A stretch of DNA of 58,055 nt, taken from NCBI GenBank assembly GCA_003140595.1, contig PLKG01000138.1:1-58055 (forward strand), written 5' to 3'. The position numbers were made by a program, and so were the translations under genes. Positions 35,780 through 44,463 of this stretch are shown in pieces (the stretch's first letter is position 1; each line of letters opens with the position of its first letter). This stretch comes from Acidimicrobiaceae bacterium. Its GTDB lineage: Bacteria; Actinomycetota; Acidimicrobiia; Acidimicrobiales; Bog-793. The notes beneath the pieces were generated by a model. It was not told the origin of the DNA and did not search any database. It worked only from the letters and a program-made list of their open reading frames with translations.

Positions 35780-37260
35780 CGCACCTGAGTCGGGAGGGAA
35801 AAACGGACGGTTTCTTCTGCGGTCCTCTCCTCACTCAGGCTCACGGGCCCGAGCAGACGGAGAGTGTCGAGCACTTCTTCGACAAGGAGATCGGGGGCCG
35901 AAGCGCCGGCGGTGAGCCCCAGGGTTGTGACGCCAGCGAGCCAGCCAAGCTCCAGCTGCGAGACGTCCTCGATGAGCTCCGCGCGGCAGCCCTCCCGCTG
36001 GGCGACCTCCACGAGGCGGGCGGTGTTGGACGAGTTCGCCGAGCCCACCACAAGCATCAGGTCGCATCGATGGGCGATCTGGCGGACAGCGTCCTGGCGG
36101 TTCTGGGTGGCATAGCAGATGTCGTCCGCCGGGGGCGCGGTGATCTCGGGGAACCGCTCACGCAGTTCCGCGACTATCTCGGCCGTCTCGTCTGTGGCGA
36201 GCGTCGTCTGTGTCAGGTACGCGACCGGGCGCCTCGGCTCGAGCGCGAGCTCCAGCCGGGCGACGTCTTCCGCGCGTTCCACGACGTGGAAACGGTCCGG
36301 TGCCTCACCGAAGGTCCCGATGACCTCCTCGTGGTCGGCATGGCCGATCAGGACGAGGTTGTAATCCTGGCTCGCGTAGCGACGCGCCTCGGTGTGCACC
36401 TTGGCCACGAGCGGGCAGGTCGCGTCGATGACCTTCAGATCGTTGCGATCGGCGGCCTGGCGGCGAACGGCCGGGGAGACACCGTGCGCGGCGAGCACAA
36501 CGACCGCGCCGTGTGGCACCTCGTCGATCTCCTCGACGAAGACCGCGCCCTTGGACTCGAGGTCGCGGACGACGTGCAGGTTGTGGACGATCTGGCGGCG
36601 GACGTACACGGGCGCCCCGTTGAGCAAGATCGCCCGCTCGACGATCTCGATCGCACGATCCACCCCGGCGCAGAACGACCGGGGGGCGGCCAACAACACC
36701 TCGTGCTCACCACAAGCGCGTGCCCAGCGTTCGAGGGGCCGGCGGACCGCCAGCAAGGACCCGAGCGCGCGGGCACCACCGAGCACCGGCCCGCGCTCGC
36801 TTGTGTCGGATATAGAGCGGACGACCGCCAGCGGGTTGTTGGGCAGATATCCCATGACCCAGGCCGACTCCATGTCGACTGCTACAGCGCCCGAGGCGGC
36901 GAGCGCGTCGCGTTCACGGGCGCGCACATAGCGCGGCGAGGACACGAGCGGTCCTGTGTGGACACCGAGGCCGGCACGGCGGAATTCGGCGGCCAGGAAC
37001 GAGACCCCGGGGAGGTTGAGCGACGCCGTCGACTCTGTGTTGCGCAGCTCGCTGGCAATGACAAGGTCCCCCGGGTGCAGCTCGGGCGAAAGTCCGCCCG
37101 CCACGCCCACAAGCGCTACGGCCGTCCTCTCATCGAGATTCGCCGCAAGCTCGGCGCCCGCACGCCGGGCCCGATCGCGACCGGCGCCGATGATGACATC
37201 GGCGCCGCCTACTGCGAAGGCTTCGACCCGCAGTGCGGTGAGGACCTTGAGATCAGCCGT
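35776..37260 (-). CDS. hpnG-ispH: HpnG-IspH fusion: adenosylhopane nucleosidase plus HMBPP reductase
   Basis: Two enzymes in one chain. The N-terminal part is HpnG (MTA/SAH nucleosidase family), which removes adenine from adenosylhopane: GVAGGLSPELHPGDLVIASE and AVDMESAWVMG. The C-terminal part is IspH, the [4Fe-4S] enzyme making IPP and DMAPP: PRSFCAGVDRAIEIVERAI, AAHGVSPAVRR, DATCPLVAKVH and ICYATQNRQDAV contain the three cluster cysteines. The ORF track begins at 37110 (GTG), which would remove the conserved LKVLTALRVEAFAVGGADVI start; in frame these residues extend to about 37260, but no ATG, GTG or TTG is available. An ACG at 37260 is the first candidate. Overlaps shc and hpnH. Confidence 0.88.
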   Translation of the reverse strand, partial: TADLKVLTALRVEAFAVGGADVIIGAGRDRARRAGAELAANLDERTAVALVGVAGGLSPELHPGDLVIASELRNTESTASLNLPGVSFLAAEFRRAGLGVHTGPLVSSPRYVRARERDALAASGAVAVDMESAWVMGYLPNNPLAVVRSISDTSERGPVLGGARALGSLLAVRRPLERWARACGEHEVLLAAPRSFCAGVDRAIEIVERAILLNGAPVYVRRQIVHNLHVVRDLESKGAVFVEEIDEVPHGAVVVLAAHGVSPAVRRQAADRNDLKVIDATCPLVAKVHTEARRYASQDYNLVLIGHADHEEVIGTFGEAPDRFHVVERAEDVARLELALEPRRPVAYLTQTTLATDETAEIVAELRERFPEITAPPADDICYATQNRQDAVRQIAHRCDLMLVVGSANSSNTARLVEVAQREGCRAELIEDVSQLELGWLAGVTTLGLTAGASAPDLLVEEVLDTLRLLGPVSLSEERTAEETVRFSLPTQVR

Positions 37261-39172
37261 GGGCCTCTCCGTTCACGAAACGCCCCAGGGCCGTGACCGG
37301 GAACACAAGACGGTAAAGGTGGTAGTTGATGTAGAAGTCGCCGGGAAAACCGGTCCCCGTGAAGAAAGGCTCGTCCCACGAGCCGTCCTCGCGCTGGGTG
37401 GCGATGAGGTACGCCACACCGTTGTGAGTAGCTTCGGAGCGCTCACCTGCGGCGAGCAGCGCCAGTAGGGCCCAAGCCGTCTGGGACGCCGTGGACGGCC
37501 CGCAGCCCCGCTGCGAGTAGTCCCGATATGAGCGCAGGTCCTCGCCCCAGCCGCCGTCGGAATTCTGGTGGCCTTCCAGCCAGGAAACGGCCTGGCGCAC
37601 AGCAGGGTCATCGATCTCGAGCCCTGCGGCAATGAGCGCCGGGACCACGGCTCCTGTGCCGTACACGTGGTTCGCGCCCCAACGCCCGAACCAGGAGCCG
37701 TCCTCCTCCTGCGAGCGCAGCAGCCACTGAACGCCGCGATCGACGGCATCCTCGGAGCGCCCGAGCTTGGCCAGCATCTCGACGACGTGTGCGGTCACGT
37801 CCGCGCTCGGAGGGTCGATCAGCTCACCGAAGTCACAAAAGGGGAGCTCCCGGCACAAAGTTCGCGTGTTGTCGACGTCGAAGGCCCCCCAGCCCCCGTC
37901 CCTGCACTGCATGCCCTCGATCCAGATGACCGCGCGATCCACGGCGGCACCTGCCGGCTCATCGGTCCGCCCGAGCGCGATCACGACTTCCGCCGAGTCG
38001 TCGATATCCGGGTAGTAGTCGTTGGCGAACTCGAAAGCCCAACCGGCCGGCCGAAGATCCGGGCGGCGGACGGACCAGTCGCCCTTGACCGAGATCTCCT
38101 CTGCAAGCAGATAGCGGGCCGCGGACCGAAGCACCGGGTCGCCCGGCGCGAACCCGCCGTCGGCAAGCGCCGTGACCGCGAGCGCAGTGTCCCAAACCGG
38201 GGACTGGCAGGCTTCGATGCGCCTGCCGGCGTCGTCTTCGATCGTGAAGCCGTCGAGACCCTCGATCCCCGCCCTCATCACCGGGTGCTCGAGCGCGTAG
38301 CCCTGCAGGCTCAGGGCGATCAACGAGTAGACCCAGGGCGGCTGGATTCCACCCCAGGAACCGTCCGCTTCCTGGCGCCGCACTATCCAGCGCTCAGCCC
38401 GGCTGAGCGCCGCCCGACGCACGAACTTGACCTGGTGACGCTCGTAGGCCTTGAGGACGCGGTCCAGCGCCTGGAACCGGCCCGCCCACGAGCTGAGCGG
38501 TTCGGGCGCAGCCGCGGCGAGGCCGCTTCGGAGCTCGTCGATGCCGAATCCGATGGTGTGAGCCGGCCGGTGCGCGCTCACCACCGTGAGGGCGACCACG
38601 GTCTGGCGCGCCCAGCAGCCGAAGTCGTAGATGTTGAGCGGGACGAAACTCGGCAGGAAGATCAGCTCCGGCGGCAACGTCGGCAACTCGTCCCAGGACC
38701 ACAAGTCGAACAGCGCTAACCAGATCCGGGTGAAGACCCGAGTGCGCTCCACGCCACCGCAGCTGTGGATGAACCGCGCCGCGCTTCGCATGTGCGCAGC
38801 ATCCACCGGGTCACCGGCCAGCCGGAGGGCGACATAGGCCTCGACGGTGGTCGAGAGGTCGGGAGGGCCTCCGTGGAAGTTCGCCCACGTCCCATCCTCA
38901 CGCTGGCGCGACCTGATCCAGCGCGCCGACGAAGCAGTCTGCTCGGCGGTGCGGATGCCCAGGAACTCGCGCAGCAGAAGATCCTCCGCGTCGATGGTGA
39001 CGTTGGTCTCGAGCTCGCCCTTCCACCAGCCCTGCGGATGCTGGAGCGCGACAAGGGCATCTACGGCTCGCCCGAGGCACCCCCGGGCCGCATCCTCCGT
39101 TTGCCAAGCCCGCGGCGGCGAGCCTGCGCCAGCCTCGGAACCTGCCGCCTGAGGACGGGAGAGCACGTTCAT
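37253..39172 (-). CDS. shc: Squalene-hopene cyclase
   Basis: A monotopic membrane enzyme that cyclises squalene to hopene. The catalytic DxDD motif is present as YPDIDDSAEV, and several QW repeats stabilise the barrel (DGSWGGIQPPWVYS, DGGWGAFDVDNTR, DGSWFGRWGANHVYGTG, DGGWGEDLRSY). The N-terminal region (ALVALQHPQGWWKGELETN) is typical. The 639 residues match the usual length. Its ATG overlaps the polyprenyl synthase stop (ATGA). It is the sixth-last gene of the operon and the diagnostic enzyme of the cluster. Confidence 0.96.
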   Translation of the reverse strand: MNVLSRPQAAGSEAGAGSPPRAWQTEDAARGCLGRAVDALVALQHPQGWWKGELETNVTIDAEDLLLREFLGIRTAEQTASSARWIRSRQREDGTWANFHGGPPDLSTTVEAYVALRLAGDPVDAAHMRSAARFIHSCGGVERTRVFTRIWLALFDLWSWDELPTLPPELIFLPSFVPLNIYDFGCWARQTVVALTVVSAHRPAHTIGFGIDELRSGLAAAAPEPLSSWAGRFQALDRVLKAYERHQVKFVRRAALSRAERWIVRRQEADGSWGGIQPPWVYSLIALSLQGYALEHPVMRAGIEGLDGFTIEDDAGRRIEACQSPVWDTALAVTALADGGFAPGDPVLRSAARYLLAEEISVKGDWSVRRPDLRPAGWAFEFANDYYPDIDDSAEVVIALGRTDEPAGAAVDRAVIWIEGMQCRDGGWGAFDVDNTRTLCRELPFCDFGELIDPPSADVTAHVVEMLAKLGRSEDAVDRGVQWLLRSQEEDGSWFGRWGANHVYGTGAVVPALIAAGLEIDDPAVRQAVSWLEGHQNSDGGWGEDLRSYRDYSQRGCGPSTASQTAWALLALLAAGERSEATHNGVAYLIATQREDGSWDEPFFTGTGFPGDFYINYHLYRLVFPVTALGRFVNGEAHG

Positions 39173-40179
39173 CGGTCCCGTTCGGTCACGAACCGGGCGA
39201 TCGCAGCCAGCTCCGTACGGGGTCCGATTGCGAGAGGCACCCGCCCGAGGGACTCAAGGGCGGCTTGAAGCTGCACCTCTCCGATCGCCAGCGTCTCCTG
39301 GCGCGCGCCGCACTGCTCCAAGGCCAGCGTCGCCTTGGCGACCTCGGCCTCGCTGAGCTCACGCTCGTGCAGGCATCCGAGCCCTGCTGGCAGGTCGGTG
39401 CCGCGGGCAAGCGCTATCGCGACCGGCAGCGACTTCTTGTGCTGGCGCAGGTCGTTGCCGACCGGCTTGCCGGTGACGCTCGGCTCGCCCCAGATACCAA
39501 GCACGTCGTCGACGGCCTGGAAGGCGATCCCGAGGTGGCGGCCGAAGTCCGCCAGCGCGTCAACGGTCGGCGCCGGTGCGCCGGCGAGGAGTGCGCCCAT
39601 CGAGGCAGCACACGACAGCAGAGCGCCCGTCTTGCCGGCTTCCATGTGAAGGCACTCCTCCACCGACAGCGAATCCAGGAGCTCAGAGGCCATGTCCTCG
39701 GCCTGCCCCGCGATCATCGCCTGAGTCGCCTCGGCGAGCCGCGCGGCAGCCCTCACCCGCTCGGCGGTCGGCTCCTCCAGCAGAATCTGGAACGCGAGCG
39801 TGACGAGCGCATCGCCGGCGATGATGGCATGGCCGACACCGTGCTCGGCCCAAAGAGTCGGGCGGTGCCTCCGTTCGAGGTCGCCGTCGATGATGTCGTC
39901 GTGGACGAGCGAGAAATTGTGGACCATCTCGATGGCGACGGCACCGACCACTCCCGCACCGGCGTCGGCGCCGACCGCAGCCGCCGAGACGAGCGTGATA
40001 CCCGCGCGCACGAACTTTCCTCCACCGGCAAGATGCTCACGCACCGCAGGCCTCAAGGCCGGGCAGAGGCGGAGCACGGCCGCCTCCATAGCCGGCGTCA
40101 CCACCGATCTCGCCCGCGCCAGTGACTCGGCTGCAAGCAGCGCGCTGTCGCCTCTCGCCGGCGATGAGATCGCCGTCAT
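39169..40179 (-). CDS. Polyprenyl diphosphate synthase of the hopanoid cluster
   Basis: A 336-residue trans-isoprenyl diphosphate synthase. Both aspartate-rich Mg2+ motifs are present: DDIID in the first (LVHDDIIDGDLERRHRPT) and DDVLG in the second (QAVDDVLGIWGEPS), with GKPVGNDLRQHKKSLPVA after it. The first GGGKFVRAG motif has Ala where Pro is usual. It probably makes farnesyl diphosphate for HpnC/HpnD, although GGPP synthesis cannot be excluded. The true start is the ATG at 40179, overlapping the hpnE stop, with AGGGGCCGGGAC just upstream. The track start adds 44 shadow residues. Confidence 0.9.
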   Translation of the reverse strand: MTAISSPARGDSALLAAESLARARSVVTPAMEAAVLRLCPALRPAVREHLAGGGKFVRAGITLVSAAAVGADAGAGVVGAVAIEMVHNFSLVHDDIIDGDLERRHRPTLWAEHGVGHAIIAGDALVTLAFQILLEEPTAERVRAAARLAEATQAMIAGQAEDMASELLDSLSVEECLHMEAGKTGALLSCAASMGALLAGAPAPTVDALADFGRHLGIAFQAVDDVLGIWGEPSVTGKPVGNDLRQHKKSLPVAIALARGTDLPAGLGCLHERELSEAEVAKATLALEQCGARQETLAIGEVQLQAALESLGRVPLAIGPRTELAAIARFVTERDR

Positions 40180-41546
40180 GTCCCGGCCCCTTCCAGCTGT
40201 CGTCGGTCCCCCAAGCCTGTGCCCGCAAGGAGGGCCACTGCTTGCGAAGCAGCCTGACGGCCGCTGCGGACCGCGCCCTCCATCGTCGCCGGCCACCCGG
40301 TGTCGCACCACGCGCCAGCGAGAAACAAGCCCGGCACCTCGGTCGTCGTCGGAGGGCGGAACGCCCTGGTGCCCGGGGCCGCCCGGAACGTCGCGGCCTT
40401 CTCGCGGGTGACGACCGCGTCGACGAGGCGCGCCTGACCCGCAGCAGGAAACAGCGCGCGCAACGCCTCCAAGAACATTCTCACGAGCTCAGCCGAGCCC
40501 GTTGAGATGTAGCTGTCCGCAGCCGAGAGCGAGATGGCCAGACACTGGCCCGACTTGGCTCCGCTCGCGACCGTGCGGTCGAAGACGAATTGGACCGGCG
40601 AGTCGACACATGCCGCGAACGGCAGGTCCGTCACCTTCCGGTCGAGGACCAGATGGACATTCACGATGGGAGAGATACCGAGACGCTCCGCGTCGGCTCC
40701 GGCGGTCGATCCGACTTGGGATGCGAGGCTCGACGACACGCGCAGCGGTGTGGCGAGGATCACCGCGTCGACGACCACGCTTCTCGCAGCCGCGCTAACT
40801 GTGAATGCACCGAGGGGCGAGCGGCCGATGGAGACGACCGGACCGCCCAGCACGGTCTCGACTCCCGCAGACTCCAACGCGCGTGCCGCGATGGCACCGT
40901 GAAGCTCGCCCAGCGGGACCCGTGACCACCCGATGTCACCGGCGTCAGATCGATCTAGGAGACCGACGCGGAAGACCTTCGTAGCCAGAGCGAGGGATGC
41001 TTCGCCGGCCGCGACATTGAGCGTCGGCAATGCGATCAGGTTCCAAAGTCGGTCGATAGCCCGCGCGCCCTGGCCCCGCGCTGCGAGCCAGTCGCCGAAG
41101 GAGATGCCGTCGAGTGAGGCGTCGTCGGGATCGAGCCGGCGAAGCGTCATCGCAGGACGCAGCAGGCGCGCCCGCTCGCCGAGCGAGAGATGGCGGTACC
41201 TCGCGAGCGACCGGGCCATGTGCAGCGGGGCGGGCAAGGCCGACCTCTTGATCGACGAGCGCGAACGATCCGGCGCGAGCACGGGCACGTCGAGCCGGTC
41301 CTGGAGGAACACCTGCCCCGTTGCCCCGATCCGGTCGACGAAATCCCGATAGGCGGTACAACAGCGGAGGAACACGTGCTGACCGTTGTCGAAACTGAGC
41401 CCGTTGTGGCGAATCGAGGCCGTGAGACCACCGAGGACCGGGCGCCGCTCGAAGATCACGACCTCCGCACCGGCATCCGCGGCCTCAAGTGCTGCGGCCA
41501 TCCCGGCCAGGCCGCCACCGACAACAGCGATGATGGGCGCGCTCAT
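40176..41546 (-). CDS. hpnE: Hydroxysqualene dehydroxylase
   Basis: FAD-dependent amine oxidase-like enzyme that reduces hydroxysqualene to squalene, the last step of the HpnCDE route. The N-terminal dinucleotide fold is clear (VVGGGLAGMAAALEAADAGAEVVIFERR), followed by GGLTAS, and the C-terminal FAD motif is GLFLAGAWCDTGWPATMEGAVRSG. The 456 residues match the family. ATG overlaps the hpnD stop by 4 bases. Confidence 0.93.
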   Translation of the reverse strand: MSAPIIAVVGGGLAGMAAALEAADAGAEVVIFERRPVLGGLTASIRHNGLSFDNGQHVFLRCCTAYRDFVDRIGATGQVFLQDRLDVPVLAPDRSRSSIKRSALPAPLHMARSLARYRHLSLGERARLLRPAMTLRRLDPDDASLDGISFGDWLAARGQGARAIDRLWNLIALPTLNVAAGEASLALATKVFRVGLLDRSDAGDIGWSRVPLGELHGAIAARALESAGVETVLGGPVVSIGRSPLGAFTVSAAARSVVVDAVILATPLRVSSSLASQVGSTAGADAERLGISPIVNVHLVLDRKVTDLPFAACVDSPVQFVFDRTVASGAKSGQCLAISLSAADSYISTGSAELVRMFLEALRALFPAAGQARLVDAVVTREKAATFRAAPGTRAFRPPTTTEVPGLFLAGAWCDTGWPATMEGAVRSGRQAASQAVALLAGTGLGDRRQLEGAGT

Positions 41547-42382
41547 GGCCGCGCCCCGGCGAGGCTGCGGGCTGCGACCAGTGCCTTCTCCCAGGTGGGC
41601 AAGGACATGCGGCCCCGGGTGACAGCGATCGGCTCACCCTTGATCCGGACCAGCAAGCGCCTGTAGATCCCGGCCATGGCTCCGACACAGGCCCGGCTCC
41701 GGCTGTCGAGCAACGTCAGGAGCTGCAGCCCCTCGGCAAACCACTGGTCCGCACGACCGCATTCGAGCGCGACGAGCCTCGCCACGTCCGCTGCCGGGCC
41801 CTTGAGGTCTGCGGCGCAGCCGACCGACTCGGCGTCGACGCTCGGCAGGTACACGCGCCCGGAAGAGCGGTCCTCGACGACGTCGCGGAGGATGTTCGTG
41901 AGCTGGAGCGCGACGCCAAGCGAGTCTGCGAGAGAGACCGCCCTGTCGGGGTCGTTCGACCCGAACACCGCGAGCGAGAGCCGGCCCACCGAGCCTGCCA
42001 CCTTGCGGCAGTAGCCGACAAGATCGTCGATCGTCTCGTAGGAGGTACCGAGGACATCCATTTCGCAACCGTCGATGATCTCGCCGAAGCACGACATCGG
42101 CAGCCCGTAACGGCGACCTGCGTCGGCTACCGCCACCAGCACCGGGTCCGCCGATTGCGCGTCGATCGCGTCGATGCTCTTTCGGACCGCCTGCAACCCA
42201 CTGAGCTTCTCGCCCGGGGCTGCCTGTCCGTCGCCGATGTCGTCTATGCGCCTTGCAAGTGCATAGACGGCAGACAGTGCCCGGCGTTCGGGCTTACGGA
42301 GCAACCTGATGCCATATGCGAAGTTCTTCGCCTCATGGCGCGTCACCGACTCGCAGAAGTCGTAGGCGAACTCGGTGTTCAC
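41543..42382 (-). CDS. hpnD: Presqualene diphosphate synthase
   Basis: A 279-residue head-to-head prenyl synthase that condenses two farnesyl diphosphates to presqualene diphosphate. The first aspartate motif is RRIDDIGDG and the second is RDVVEDRSSGRVYLP, both conserved in squalene/phytoene synthases. The GTG start overlaps the hpnC stop (GTGA). Confidence 0.92.
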   Translation of the reverse strand: MNTEFAYDFCESVTRHEAKNFAYGIRLLRKPERRALSAVYALARRIDDIGDGQAAPGEKLSGLQAVRKSIDAIDAQSADPVLVAVADAGRRYGLPMSCFGEIIDGCEMDVLGTSYETIDDLVGYCRKVAGSVGRLSLAVFGSNDPDRAVSLADSLGVALQLTNILRDVVEDRSSGRVYLPSVDAESVGCAADLKGPAADVARLVALECGRADQWFAEGLQLLTLLDSRSRACVGAMAGIYRRLLVRIKGEPIAVTRGRMSLPTWEKALVAARSLAGARP

Positions 42383-43260
42383 GATGCGCCTCGCCTCGCG
42401 CTCGCGACCACAAAGCCGTAGACGGCTCGCCTCGCGAAATCGAGCTTATGGGGGCCGCAGTGGGACTTGAGCACGTCGCCACCGGCCCGCTCGATGGAGT
42501 CGAGGGCGGCCATCCCCCCTACAGCAAAGCCCACGACGGCCGCCCGGGGACCGAGCCGCAACGACGCTGCGAGCGGCGCGCCCGCGGCGAGCAGAGCGCG
42601 CGCTCGACCCACCTCCATCGCCACGACCCGGCGCAGGGCGGGAGACGCCTCGGTCGCTAGCAGCTCGGCCTCGGTGCACGAGAAACGCTCCATGTCATCA
42701 GCCGGCATGTAGATGCGACCCCGCCGGGCATCCTCTCCAATGTCTTGCAGGTGCTCGACGACCTGCAACCCGATACAGACCTCGTCCGAGAGCGCTATCC
42801 GCTCGGCCGTCGATACGCCGAAGACCGCCAGCACGAGCCGACCCACCGGGGCGGCTGAGAACATGCAGTACTCGACGAGGTCGCCGAAACTGCGATAGCG
42901 CGTTGTGCGCTGGTCCATCCGGTTGGCTTCGATGAGGTTGCGAAACGGGTCCAGATCCAGGTCGAGTTCCCGGATCACGGGCGTGAGCTGCTGGAGGGCA
43001 GGGTGGGTGGCGTTCCCCGAGGCCGCACGATCGAGCTCGGAGTCGAGCCAGTCCAGCAGTGCCAGACGGTCACCCTCTGCCTCGTCGCCGAGGTCGTCGG
43101 CCAGTCGTGCGAATCCGTATATGGCCATCAGCTTCACACGCACGTCGCGCGCCAGCAGATGCGAGGCAACAGGAAAGTTCTCGTTTCGTGCCTTCGCGGC
43201 GAGCAGAGCGGGCGCGTCGAAGTCTCCTCCAATGGAGCGCCCTGACTCAGTTGACACCAT
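42379..43260 (-). CDS. hpnC: Hydroxysqualene synthase
   Basis: A 293-residue homologue of HpnD that converts presqualene diphosphate to hydroxysqualene. The aspartate motifs are LADDLGDEAEGDR and LQDIGEDARRGRIYMP. The gene-specific segment ENFPVASHLLARDVR near the N-terminus separates HpnC from HpnD. It is the first gene of the hopanoid operon. AAGGAG lies six bases before the ATG. The promoter and inverted repeat are just upstream. Confidence 0.92.
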   Translation of the reverse strand: MVSTESGRSIGGDFDAPALLAAKARNENFPVASHLLARDVRVKLMAIYGFARLADDLGDEAEGDRLALLDWLDSELDRAASGNATHPALQQLTPVIRELDLDLDPFRNLIEANRMDQRTTRYRSFGDLVEYCMFSAAPVGRLVLAVFGVSTAERIALSDEVCIGLQVVEHLQDIGEDARRGRIYMPADDMERFSCTEAELLATEASPALRRVVAMEVGRARALLAAGAPLAASLRLGPRAAVVGFAVGGMAALDSIERAGGDVLKSHCGPHKLDFARRAVYGFVVASARRGAS

Positions 43261-43305
43261 CGGCTACTCCTTCGCGTAGTGCCGATGACTACCAGTTCCA
43301 CCTTT

Positions 43306-43333
43306 GTTATACGTGCAAGGACGCCTGCGTCAA
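43306..43333 (-). promoter_or_regulatory. Promoter of the hopanoid operon
   Basis: On the minus strand TTGACG is followed after 16 bases by TATAAC, a near-consensus vegetative promoter. Transcription would begin about 40 bases before the hpnC ATG. The -35 overlaps an inverted repeat. Confidence 0.65.
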
Positions 43334-43345
43334 GGGACGCAGGCG
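43322..43345. promoter_or_regulatory. Inverted repeat, probable operator for the MerR-TetR regulator
   Basis: CGCCTGCGTC and GACGCAGGCG form perfect 10-bp arms separated by 4 bases. The left arm covers the -35 element of the hopanoid promoter, so a bound dimer would block RNA polymerase. The regulator gene lies about 100 bases away on the same strand. Confidence 0.65.
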
Positions 43346-43449
43346 CGTCAGTTGGCCCTCAAGGCATGCCCACCAGAGGCCGGAGAGGAGAAATCCTGGT
43401 CGTGACCTGCGGGTTCCTAGCGTCCCGGACTCAGGTGCCGGGAGAAGAA

Positions 43450-44376
43450 TCAAGAAGACGAAGTTTGCGAGGAAGTGGTCGACCCGAGCGTCGGCCTCAA
43501 CAGCCCCACGAGGGCCGCGTCGACGACCCGCCGGGCCGCCGTCCTGGCGGACTTACCTCTCGTGCGTAGCCTGGGCACGACACGACTGGCGAGGCCGGCG
43601 GTGATGACACCGACGACGCCTATGAGATTCGGTTGGTGCCGGAGCTCTCCGGTCGCCACCTCGAGCAGCAGCGGGGCCATGGGAGCAAGCAAGAGCTTCA
43701 GCTTCTCGATCGCCTGGGGCTCGCTCATGGGCGCCGGGAGCTCGTCGAGCTGCTCTCCGACGGCCTCGACTGTGGAACGGGCGGCGGCGAGGAAGATCGC
43801 CTCTTTCGAGTCGAAGTAGCGATAGAAGGTCCCCTTGGCTACATCAGCCGCGTTGCAGATATCCGCGACATTGACTCCCGCGTAGCCGTGCCGGGCGAAC
43901 GCCTCTCGGGCGGCCACGACAAGCCGGGCGGAGACGACCGCAGGACCGGACCGTTCCAGGTACGCGTCGATGACCTCGTCCCAGGTGTCTGGGCTGAACT
44001 CGCTCTCACGGTTGAAAGCGAGCAGCTCGGGCAACAAATCGCGGATCGTCTCGAGCGGCATGTTCCGTCGCTCACGGAGCAGGCGGATGACATTGAGCAC
44101 CTCGACATGTCGCTCGTCATAGAGGAACCGATTCGAGGCGAGCTCGGTGGCTTCGGGCAGAAGTCCTAGGTGACGGTAGTGGTGGATGGTGGGCACAGGA
44201 GTGCCCGACTTCTCGGCAAGCACCGAGATCGTAAAACCGGCCGGCGCTGCAACAAGGGGAGTCTCCGCGCGAAGCGACGACGCCGGAGGCTCGTGGCTCC
44301 GTAGCGTTCCTGCCTGACTCCAGCCGCTGCCTTCCACCGGCCCTCTTCTATCACTCCATCGCCCGCTTGCTGCCAA
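43450..44376 (-). CDS. MerR-TetR fusion transcriptional regulator
   Basis: A 308-residue protein with two DNA-binding domains in tandem. Residues about 48-120 are a MerR winged helix (FTISVLAEKSGTPVPTIHHYRHLGLLP, then NRFLYDERHVEVLNVIRLLRER). Residues about 157-210 are a TetR helix-turn-helix (AAREAFARHGYAGVNVADICNAADVAKGTFYRYFDSKEAIFLAA), and the rest is a TetR-type helical ligand domain. The MerR dimerisation coiled coil is short or missing. The TTG start has AGGA six bases upstream; a GTG at 44337 is the alternative. It lies upstream of hpnC on the same strand and probably controls the hopanoid operon. Confidence 0.85.
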   Translation of the reverse strand: MAASGRWSDRRGPVEGSGWSQAGTLRSHEPPASSLRAETPLVAAPAGFTISVLAEKSGTPVPTIHHYRHLGLLPEATELASNRFLYDERHVEVLNVIRLLRERRNMPLETIRDLLPELLAFNRESEFSPDTWDEVIDAYLERSGPAVVSARLVVAAREAFARHGYAGVNVADICNAADVAKGTFYRYFDSKEAIFLAAARSTVEAVGEQLDELPAPMSEPQAIEKLKLLLAPMAPLLLEVATGELRHQPNLIGVVGVITAGLASRVVPRLRTRGKSARTAARRVVDAALVGLLRPTLGSTTSSQTSSS

Positions 44377-44463
44377 TCAAGATCCTATTTCCAGATTGTC
44401 ACCCGAAAGAAACGCCGACGGCAATAGCAGGGTCGATCCGAGGTCCGGGCGGGGACCGGGCTC

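Noticed and set aside
36070-37296. 408-codon plus-strand ORF
   Set aside because: Antisense to the HpnG-IspH gene, with no motif.
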